Positions 23,500 to 34,800 of a DNA stretch of 64,000 nucleotides are shown one piece after another (positions within the stretch are counted from its first letter, which is position 1; every line of letters begins with the position of its first letter). This DNA is from Apricaphanius iberus (taxonomy: Eukaryota > Chordata > Actinopteri > Cyprinodontiformes > Aphaniidae). The notes beneath the pieces were generated by a model, which searched no databases, was not told where the DNA came from, and saw only the letters and a list, made by a program, of their open reading frames with translations. A program made the position numbers and the translations under genes. Where the stretch lies: the NCBI GenBank assembly GCA_028564705.1, contig JAPXFQ010001965.1, positions 496,001 to 560,000 on the forward strand. Reading direction: 5' to 3'.

Positions 23500-23839
23500 C
23501 AGTCATGCCTCGAGATGCGGAACTGCAACCTCGAACTTGGCGGCACTAAAAAGATACTAAAAGCAAGATAAATGAAACCTACACTGACCAAAGCCGGCGA
23601 GAGCACACTCACACGCCTCCTGGACAGCAGGAATAATCTTGTGTCGGTGGAAGCCGGTGTTTTATCTACGAAGTTTAGCCATCTTTGCCGTGAAACGCCT
23701 CGAACTTTTAGTTTCAGATTTCCTGTTTTTCTTTCCCTACGTCACCGAAGATGATTTGAGCGTCTCGATCTGCTGGGCACGCGAGCGCCTTCAAGCGGCA
23801 GGAGACTGACGTTGCCGCAGAGCAGCAGGAGACCGAAAA
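23500..23839 (+). promoter_or_regulatory. CpG-rich region upstream of TTC17, probable promoter and 5' UTR
   Basis: Compared with the AT-rich flanks, this stretch has many CpG dinucleotides (CTCGAG, GCCGGCGAG, CACGCGAGCGCC, TTGCCGCAG). It contains TACGTCAC at 23738-23745, a CREB/ATF-like site. There is no TATA box at a convincing position, as is usual for a housekeeping gene. A 60-codon frame at 23572-23754 would be an upstream ORF if transcribed. The region could also drive TRAF6 in the opposite direction, but that gene's first exon is unknown. Confidence 0.45.
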
Positions 23840-26800
23840 ATGGCGGACCTCAGGAAAATCTGTCCTGAGTCTTTGCCCTGCCGTGTCAACCACACGCAGA
23901 AAACCACGTTCCAGCGGAAGCTTTTCGTTTTTCTTTGTATACTTATAGTGGATTCCGGAGGAGCCACTACACACTGGGTCGTCACAGAGGATGGAAAAAT
24001 TCAACAGCAAGTATGCCAGTTAGCTCACTTACCTGCTAACGCTTACGTTATGTGGTTAGCCTATATTTCTAAGTATTTTCTTTCTAAAAATTTGTAATAG
24101 CGACTTTCCTTGTTGTCCTTTTACACTGTATTTTTTGAAACCCACTACGACTTACAAGTCCGGTCATGTTGTACACGAAATACTACAAGTTTTGATTTAA
24201 AAACAAAATATATGTAAGTATCGCAGCTTGATGTGTTTAGGTAAGAGAACGTTCCTCTGTCAGTCGGTTGTGAAAGTCCAGTTTAAGATGATGACCACAT
24301 TATCGCAAAGCGATCAGAGTTCCTATCGAGGAAACAACCAAGGACCAGTTCGTCTACGTGTTCCAGACGGTTCATGTTTTAAGTGTCATGCCATTGGGTC
24401 TGGCAGGTTAATTAGGAGTACAACAATTATGCATACTGTGATACTCAGCGGTTATGATTGCTAAATTTCAAAGCAGTTGTAGGTAAAAACAATTTTTTAT
24501 CTGAAAGAGAAAAAAATAATGCTCTATATAATACCAAGCTCATGCATTTCGAGGTAAAAAAAAGAGACATGAAATCACTTGGTAATACTGTAAAATAGGA
24601 TATTGTCATAACTAGTATCAGAGACATTAAATGTCCTGTCATGAGCTAAAATCTCATTTTGCTAACAATACATTTAAAGATAAAAAATATACTTAAATCT
24701 TGAAATTAGGATTGGAATTATATTAAAATTTTGATTATATCTGCACCTTCAAATTGATCTATCTTATTATCTTGGGCTACATGAAACTCAGTTTTGACAG
24801 ACCTAAAATTCAACAATAAACACCAGCCATGTCATTAGCAAGACTGAGAAAAAATAGTATATGAAATTCTGGATATTTTTATGAAATTCTCAAAGCCGTG
24901 TCCTGCAATAGCAAACCATAAGCTGCTTTTTGGGTTGCTGGTATAAAAACACAAATCAAGCAATTTACATGAAAGTGGCGGCTGCATACTTAAAAAAAAA
25001 AAAAAGTAGAAAGACTACTCCACAGCCTAAATCTGTTTTCAATTCAGGTGGACTCTCCTTTGAATCTAAAACATCCTCATGACGTGGTAATCTTCATGAG
25101 ACAAGAAACCCGCGTAAACTACCTCAAGACGCTGGAGGTGTGTGGATTTCTCTTTCGGTTTGACCGTAAAACAAAGTGTCGACTGTTGGGCATTTTCATT
25201 GGTTTTGTATTTCATTTTTGACTGTTTGACAATTTTCAAAACGTGCTGTTGTCTATGTTATCCGAGCAGAAGCAGCTAGTAGCACAAAAGATTCACATCG
25301 AGGAGAACGAAGACAGAGACACGGGTTTAGAGCAGCGACACTACAAAGAGGATTCAGACTGTGTGATGGCTAAGGTGCCACTGGGAGACCTGGATCTGTA
25401 TGATGGCACTTATATCTCCTTGGAGAGTAAAGATATAAGGCACGTTTTAGTAAAAAACAAAATAAGTAGTTTTGCTTTGGGAATATAATTGGCATCTTTA
25501 GAAATAATCACGTTCTTCTCCTCTTATTGCAGCCCTGAAGATTACGTCGATTCACGATCTGTTCTGCCGCCAGATCTTGAAAAGCCTGACTGTGCTAAAA
25601 CAATCGAGCTACCTTATAGCATTCATGCTTTTCAGCATCTCAGGGTGAGTAGCTGGTGGAATCTATATTACACCCAGTCATTTTTAGCATGCTTTTGAAG
25701 TCTGAGCAAAGATAGCAGAGAGACATGCCTGCAGTCTGTTGCCTGTTTCAAAGAACAGTGGCGCCACTCTACCGCAAACAGGAGGGGGCATCAGGGAGCC
25801 TTTGGATAATCGTGAGTGGTCGTGTATGGCGTCGCTGTAATTTTACTACTCGGCAGCACAAACAGTGCAGTATTGTCGCCTCTCTGTGTCGTCACGCCAC
25901 ATTCAAAGGTCACACCGGAGCGGCTGTATTGTCCTGATATGCTGCCAAGCCGTTTCTTTTGAAACGTGTGTCATCGTGCACGACAATCCAATAAGCCTCC
26001 AACCTTTCACCCCTGTGTCAAACAGCTGTGTTTGCTGTGGCGCTGGAAATCACTGAGGTTAGGGCTGGGTATTGATTCAAATTCCAAGAATCGATTCCGA
26101 TTTGTTGGAATCAGTTATCACAATCCCATCTGCTTCAATCAGATCCACTTCGATACAGACATGGGTCAGTGCTATTAAAAACTTTTTGCTTGTTTTCTTG
26201 CTGTTATTTTAATTATATGCCTGTAATTCAATGACTTAACAATGGGTAAGTAACCTCTTACAAGGAAAAAATGTTAACACTTTCAGAACTAAGCCTAAAA
26301 ACGGCTGTCTACGTTTTTTTTTTCTATTTTAGCTGTTTTAGCTATTTAATTGATTTTTCAAATTTATTTTATTTATTTACTTTTAACACGGCCCTAACTG
26401 AGGTGATGGGGAAAAAAACAGAAAGTATTTCTGAAAAAAAAAAAAGATAAAATATACAATATGTGGTTAGAATTAAAACATAAATAAAAAAATAAAAAAA
26501 GGTCCTGCTATTTTTCTTTTTTTTTTTTCTTTTGATAGACTCCTCACTTGTTATCCTCATATCTTGCCCGTTGTGGGAATAAATGTAAAAGTAATTGTTG
26601 CTACACAGGACGACGGTGGCTCAAGTAATAGAAACTCGTCCCATTAACCGACGGGCTGCTGATTCGAACCCCCTGGTCTGTCCGTCTCAGTTTTTGTGTC
26701 CTTGGGCAGGACGCTTCACCCTCCTTGCCTGCTGCTGGTGGTCAGAGGGGCCCGGTGGCGCCGGTATGGCGGCCTCGCTTCTCTCAGGGCAGCTGTGGCT

Positions 26801-28232
26801 ACAGTGTAGCTCACCACCATCAGTGTGTGAACGTCTGTGTGTCTGGGTGACAGATTGAACGTAGTGCGAAGCACTTAGACTAGATAAAACACTATACACA
26901 TCCACACCATTTATCATTTATATGGTTTGGTAGAGTATTTTATTTAATTTTGTTAATTTAAATCTGAAATTACACGTTTTAGTATATTTTATGAAACGAA
27001 TTCAATGATTTTTGCTGACATCTTATCAGACATCTATATTCGTAGCTGCCTTTGGTATTGCTGTGCAATCAGTGTAGCACAAAATTATATGATTATATTA
27101 TATATTTTTAAAATATCTGTAAGGTGCTGAACACAATTGTCTTGTTTCCTTTTGAAACTGTGCAAACAGCCACAACGCTGATAGGCATACAGACATGTCC
27201 CTCATCTGGTTTGCTCTCTAAAACAGAAGCTAAAGGTTATATTATACATAGCAGCAGAGAATCATAAAGTAAAGTCAACATTTTAACATAAAATGTAACG
27301 GTTTGTAAATAATGTCACTACAGTACATAATTATTTTGAAGTAATCTGAACTTAATTATTATTATATTTTTAGAGAAGTGCTAATTTTACAACACAGCAA
27401 CATTTAATGTAATATGTATTTTCATGTGTTTTACTATAGGGGGTGCAGGAGAGGGCAAACTTGACCTCCCCACTTCTTTCCAAGGATGATCCCATTTTTA
27501 GTTCTTTGTCTAAAAAGTTTGGTCGAAATATTGATGAAGTGGGCCACCGCATCCACCAGAGCCTGCTGAAGGTAACGTTTCCTTGAACAACTTTGCTCCT
27601 TTAAGTTGGTTACATATTGGTTTTATATCTTTGAAAAAATGTCATTAAAAAGAACATTTCTTTGTGATTAAAAAAAAAAATGCTGATTTTTTATTTTTTT
27701 TTTAGGCTTGGTATTATATATTTAAATAAAAAAAAGTGTTCAACATCTGATGTGTTTTTGTGATTACTACTTATATATGACAGGTAAGTTTATGTTGTGT
27801 TTGAATTTCACCCAATTCTGCATGTCTGTACTTTTGAAAGTGGGTTAATGATGCTGAAATGTCAACGCAGCACTTATTCTTTTTACAGTCTGCGTCTTCA
27901 TGTGCGTGTGAGCCTTAACAGGCGTCTGAGATTCTTTGTCTTCCGTGCAGCCTCAGCGTGCAGATGAAAACTCAAAATTGCTCAGATGCCGAACTGTTCC
28001 GACTTGGTCTGTTGGAAAGCTTTAAAAAGCTGTTTTACCTCATGCTGTTTTTGTTTTTCAGAACTCATCATCATGGGTGTTGTATAACATGGCGTCCTTT
28101 TACTGGCGTATGAAAAATGAACCTCAGAGGGCAGTGGATTGTGTTGTGCGTGCTTTGCATTTCTCTCCAAGGTAATACCATGCAGGCCAGAGGCCTCTGC
28201 ACTAGTCTACTGTGTACCGTGAGAACGCTCAC

Positions 28233-28271
<39 letters not shown>

Positions 28272-31200
28272 TTGCAGGCAGCATAAGGATATAGCGCTGA
28301 TCAACATGGCCAACATCCTGCACCGTGCCCATTTCTCAGCTGATGCTGCTATTCTCGCCCACGCTGCATTAGACCTTACCTCAGATCTCTTTACTAGTCA
28401 TTACACATTGGGCAACATTTACGCCGTAAGTAAAAGTGAAAGCTGTCAGGCTCATCTTTGTCTACATCGAAGAATGATGGTTATATGCTCAGGGTCTGAA
28501 GTGTGGACATTTTCTTGCTCGGATTTTCTTCCTCCATATGTAGTCAATATCTAAAAATTAGACATCTTGCTGCAATTGTGGTAGTTTGGTGATTCTTTTG
28601 GTAATATATCTCAAAGTATACTTAATTTTTCAAGAATCCCTCTTTGTAGAAAACAAATCAATACATTTAAATACAAAAGTATTTGACCACAGTATGATTT
28701 TTGTCTGACAAGTGAACCAAGTTCCCTGAGCCAGATACGTATAGTTTTGTCTGTTTTGATGTTGACACAAAAAAAAGTCTAATTATGTTTACTGTTGTTG
28801 CATCCGTAGGCAAGGGTTGACTTACACTCTTCTTTTGCTGTTTCACCAGATGCTTGGGGAATACAACCACTCAGTGTTGTGCTACGAGCAGGCACTGCAG
28901 GCCCAGCCAGGCTTTGAGCAGGCCCTGAGGAGGAAACACGCTGTGCTCTGTCAGCAAAAGCTGGAGCAGCGCCTAGAAGCCCAGCACAGGTAGGCCAATG
29001 CTCATGCACATGCTCTAGCAGTGTGTTCTTTCTTTTCTTTTTTTGTTTCTTTTGATGCACCCTATGTTTCATATGTAAATTGACATGGCTTTATTCAAAC
29101 TGGGGGCATTGCATGATTCTGAAAGACAAATATTAAACTGTTAGGTTCTGTACCGTCAGATTCTGTAGTAGATCTGCAAAGCCTTTTTTTGTCTTTCTCC
29201 TTATTCCTTTGCAGATATACTTTCTATAAAATTGGAAATGAAAATTCAACAAAATTGGAAAATCAGTTTTAATTAAAAAAACAAGTACTTGGAGTTAAAA
29301 ATTCCTCTAGTTGCCAAACTATCAGTTAAATATATCAATCCTGATCGCTATTCTGTTTTGTTTTTTTCCTTTCATACTTGTGTGGTTGCAGATCCCTGCA
29401 GAGGACACTAAATGAGCTGAAAGAATACCAGAAGCAACATGACCACTATCTCCGCCAGCAGGAGGCGCTGGAAAAACACAAGCTGCTGCAGGAGGAGCAG
29501 ATTCTACGCAATATTATCCATGAAACCCAAATGGCCAAAGAAGCTCAACTTGGTGAGATTAAACCACCTGGTAGCTAAACCAGGCCATGGAAAAGCAGAG
29601 ACAAATAATAAGCTTTATAAATATTGTATTTATACGTTTTGTAAAGTATTTAATTTTTTTAAAGTATATTTAACCAAAGGCTTATTTTTAAGAGTCTTGC
29701 TCAAAGTAATTCCACCCAGTTATATGGTAGGTATATGCAAAAAAAACGAAGAACATAAATTGAAATGCCTAAATCTGAACAGATTTCTGATGCAAAATGT
29801 GTGGAAAGATGTCCCTCTAGTGGAAAAACAATAAAACTGTTTTGCTGAGCTGTCAGCAAGTTAAAGGCAAGGCATTTTATTGTCAGTTTGTGATATTTTC
29901 GTAGTTTAACTCTGAGCTGCACCCTCTGTTAAAAGCAATTAAATCTGACCGCAGTAATTTATTATTCTCTTTCTAAATACAACCATAACTATTTACATAA
30001 TTATAAAGTCAGTGTTTCCTTGCCCAGAAACCGTGCTTGCTCTGTAAGACACGGATGATGCCAGAGTGTTGAGCTCTATCTGATTGTGTTATGTTTGGTT
30101 TGTTCCAGGAAATCACCAGATGTGCCCGCTGGGTCAGCAGCAACGCTGTCTCTATTGCCCCTTCGACCTCCCAGTGCGCTATCATCGGGGGGACCTTTTT
30201 GAACAGGTCCACCACGTCCAAGTGAGTTTTTTCTTTTAGGTAGAAAAAAATAGAACACACAGTTCCAAGTCAAAAGTATTGATACGGTCATTCTTTGTTT
30301 TTATTATTATATTGTATCTTTGTTTTAACTGTGCTATTTGTTTAAATAATGCTTGGCAAATTCCAAGTGACTGTACCAAGTTGTTGAGTCTTCGTTATGG
30401 AAAAAGACACTCTCCCTCTGCTTCGATATAGACGAGCCAAAAAGTCAAGATTCCTTAATGAACTTCATGAGCCTGTAAATGTGATGAAGTTCACTTGCTT
30501 TCCACACCTAAAGATAAATCCATGAAATATCTCTACAACTTAAGATATATTTATTACCATTACATGTGTTTATTAGCATTCTTAGAAAACCTCAGTTTTC
30601 CCAAATCACTCCTGATTTAACTGAAATGAGCATGATGTACTATACTGTATGACTGTAAGCGCACACTTAATAAAGAGCGGAAACAGCTACTGGCTGAATC
30701 TAAAGTTGTCTTTCTCTGTTGGATTGAAGTTTGGAGAGGCGTTGTCAGTAGCAGCCAGTGTGGCCCTTGTGTCAGAACACAGTTCCAACCAGACAGCTTC
30801 CAGCCCCCAGCTTCGTCCTACCGTGTCTGGTGATCAGGACCCTGCTGCAGCACTCTGGGGTGGTCGTCAGGATTACACACGGGTGAGACAAATAATATAT
30901 ACATATATTTATGTACACACACTCACTGGCCACTTTATAAGGCACCCCTGTCCAACTGCTTGTTAACGCAAATTTCTAATCAGCAATCACATGGTGGCAA
31001 CTCAATGGATTTAGGCATGTAGACATGGTCAAGACCATCTGCTGTAGTTCAAACCGAGCTTCATAATGGGGAAAAAAGGTGATATATGTGTTTTTGAACG
31101 CAACATTATTATTGATGCCAGACGGGCTGGTGTGAGTATTTCAGAAACTGCTGATCTACTCGGATTTTCACCCACAACCATCCCTAGGGTTTACAGACAA

Positions 31201-31818
31201 AGGTCAGAAAAGGGGAAAATGTCCAGTGAGCAGCAGTTCTTTGGGCAGAAATGCCTTGTTGAGGTCAGAGATGAATGGCCATTTTCATCAGGTGAAAGTT
31301 GAGATTCCATTTCTTTATATGAAAGTGATGGAGGCTGCCAGACACAAAGTGAAGGGACCGATTGAGGCTGAATTTATTTATTTTTCCTCTCAGTGTCTCT
31401 TTGCTGTGGTGCTGTATAGTACACTCCTCGGCCTCTTTATTAGGCACACCTGTCCAACTGCCCATTAACGCACATTTCTAATCATACGGCGGGAACTCAA
31501 TGGCTTAAGGCATGTAGACATGGTCACAACAATCTGCCAGACTGATTTGAGCCGATAGAAAGGCAACAGTAACTCAAATAATCACTTATTACAACCAAGG
31601 TATGCAGAAGAGCATATCTGAATGCACAACATGTCAAACCTTGTGGCAGATGGGCTACAGCAGCAGAAGACCAGACTGGGTGCCAGCCCTGTCAGCTAAG
31701 AACAGGAAAGGCTATAATCAGAATCAGAATCGGTTTTATTGCCATTGTTTGAGAACAAGTTCACAAACTAGGAATTTTTTCCGGTACAGTTGTGCACATA
31801 AAACATTTAACATAAGTA

Positions 31819-31849
<31 letters not shown>

Positions 31850-34800
31850 TAAAATAAAAAGAATGAGCCATAAGGCTAAAGTCTTTATAAATATTATAAT
31901 CTGTATGTATATAAAAGAACTATGAAAAGATAAACATCCTTTTAACATGAAAACAGCAGCAGGGTTCCATTCACAGATGTGCAGGTGAATGACAGCAGCA
32001 GATCTAAGTGTGGTCAGACCACACAGTGCAGTAAAATAAAGTTACGTAGTGCAGATGGTTCTATCCTACATGGGTCTTTAACTGAACTATCGGGTCTTGT
32101 TATTGTTCATGAGTCTGATGGCGGAGGGGAAGAAACTGTTCAGGTGGCGGGAGGTGTGGGTCTGGATGGACCGTAGCCTCCTGCCTGAGGGGAGGAGGGA
32201 GAATAGTCGGTGTCCAGGGTGAGAAGAGTCAGCTGTGATCCGACCCACACGCCTCCGGGTCCTGGAGGAGAACAGGTCCCGGAGGGATGGGAGCCTGCAG
32301 CCAATCACCTTCTCAGCAGCACGCACGATGCGCTGCAGTCGGTGTTTGTCCCGGTCTGCGGCGCCGGGGAACCACACGGTGATGGAGGAGGTGAGGATGG
32401 ACTCGATGATGGCCGTGTAGAACTGCACCAGCATCTCGGTCGGCACTTTGAGTTTCCTCAGCTGCCGCAGGAAGTACATCCTCTGCTGGGCCTTCTTGAT
32501 GAGGGAGCTGATGGTTGGCTCCCACTTGAGGTCCTGGGTGATGGTGGTGCCCAGGAAACGGAAGGAGTCCACGATGGAGATGGGGGTGGGAGAGTCCATC
32601 AGGGTGAGGGGATACGGTGGGGCTGTGACTTTCCTGAAGTCCATGATCATCTCCACTGTCTTCTGGGCGTTCAGCTCCAGGTTGTTGTGACTGCACCAAG
32701 AAGCCAGCCGGTCCACCTCTCTCCTGTAGGCGGACTCATCACCGTCTGAGATAAGTCCGATGAGGGTGGTGTCGTCCGCAAACTTGATCAGCTTTACGGA
32801 CTGGTGACTGGAGGTGCAGCAGTTTGTATACAGCGAGAAGAGCCAGGGGGAGAGTACACAGCCCTGAGGAGTCCCAGTGTTTGTAGTCCGATTGTCCGAG
32901 ACAATCTTCCCCAACCGCACGTGCTGTCTCCGGTCCGACAGGAAGTCAGTGATCCACCTGCAGAGGGAGTCGGGCACGCTGAGCTGGTAGAGCTTGTCTC
33001 GTAGCAGTCCAGGGAGGATGGTGTTGAAGGCAGAGCTGAAGTCCACAAACAGGATCCTGGCGTAGGTTCCTGGGGAGTCCAGATGCTCCAGGATGAAATG
33101 GAGGGCCAGGTTCACTGCATCATCCACAGACCTGTTGGCTCTGTAGGCGAACTGCAGTGGGTCCAGGAGGGGGGCGGTGATGTCCTTGAGGTGGGGCAGA
33201 ACCAAGCGCTCAAATGACTTCATGACCACAGACGTCAGCGCCACCGGCCTGTAGTCATTAAGTCCTGTGATCCGTGGCTTTTTGGGGACAGGGACGATGG
33301 TGGAGGTTTTGAAGCAGGACGGCACGCGACAGAGCGCCAGGGAGGTGATGAAAATGTCCGTGAACACGGGGGCCAGCTGATCCGCGCAGTGTCTCAGGGT
33401 GGAGGGGGAGACACCGTCCGGCCCGGGGGCCTTCCTCCTGTTCAGCCTCAAAAACTGTCGGCGCACATCCTCCTCCTGGATGGAGAGGGCAGGGGGGGAG
33501 GAGGGGGGGTCTGAGGAGTCCTTTGATGAAGTGCTGGGGTCGTTGATGGTTGGGGTGATGGTGGGGGGAGGAGCAGAGGTGTGAGGAGCAGACGGCTGTT
33601 CAAAGCGGCAGTAGTGTGTATTCAGGCCCTGGGCGAGAGTCCGGTCGTTCAGGGTCTGGGGGGCTTTGGGCTTGTAGTTTGTGAGAGCCCTCAACCCCCT
33701 CCACACGGCTGCAGAGTCATTGGAGCTAAAGTGTTTCTGTATACGGTTGGAGTACACAGATTTTGCTCTTCTCACTTCACTGCTGAAGTGGTACTTAGCT
33801 CGTCTGTATGTACTCCAGTCCTCGCTCCGCCGCGCTACTTCCTTCTCCTCACGTAGGCGCCGGAGCTTGGGTGTGAACCAGGGCTTGTCATTGTTATAAC
33901 AAATCCTGGTGCGCGTTGGGATGATGCGCGTCTCATTGAACTGAATGTATGAGGTCACAGTGTCCGTATACTCGTCCAGATTGTCCGTGGCTGCTCCAAA
34001 CGCTCCCCAGTCTGTCGTCTCCCAACATGAGCGCAGCTCCTCCACAGCTTCAGAGGTGTATTTCCTTGTTGTTATCAACGCAGGCTTGGCCAATTTCAGG
34101 CACAGCAAAATTGGACGATAGAAGATTGAAAAAAATGTTTCCTGGTCTGATGAGTCTCGAAGTCTCCTGCGACATTCAGATGGTACGGTCAGAATTTGTC
34201 ACCAACAACTTGAAAGCATGGTGGTGGTGGTGCAATGGTGTAGGGGGGAACTTTTTCTTGGGAGATTTGCATCATGGATGTGCAGCTAAAAAATCTGCAG
34301 CAACTGCGTGATGCTATCGTGTCAATAAGGATCAACATATTAAGGCAGTTCTTAAGGCAAAAGGGGGTCCAACCTGGTACTAGCAAGGTGTACCTAATAA
34401 AGTGAGTGTATATATTTTTTGTAGAGACTATTAATATAATCATACCTAGGGCTGGGCGGTTTGCCAAAAGTTTACCTATATCGAAATTTATGACTGTTAC
34501 TGACGTCATTTTGCCCGTGCCGGTAAATTCGGTATGTAAAACGAAAAAAGAAAATATGTTTTAGTTTAGCGGTGCTCCTGTCCCTTTAAGACATGACCTT
34601 TGCCTTCAGTCACGTAACTACGCACAGTCATGTGACAGAGGGGGAAGCGCTGCTAACGTAGCTACTGTGTATCAATATTTAGCAAGTGTTTAGACTCATC
34701 TACTGTATGTTTGGATACTTAGGGGCTGATTTATCAAGATTCCTGATAATGACCACAAAATTGTGTGCAGTGCTAAAAATGTGCGCGAGCAGGTTGTTTT

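Noticed and set aside
26607..26690. Possible tRNA gene (A-box-like and B-box-like motifs)
   Set aside because: No acceptor stem closes and the motif is followed by SINE body sequence, so it is a tRNA-derived SINE head.
32210..32749. 179-codon plus-strand frame and neighbouring plus-strand frames
   Set aside because: They are shadows of the LINE ORF2 read on the opposite strand.
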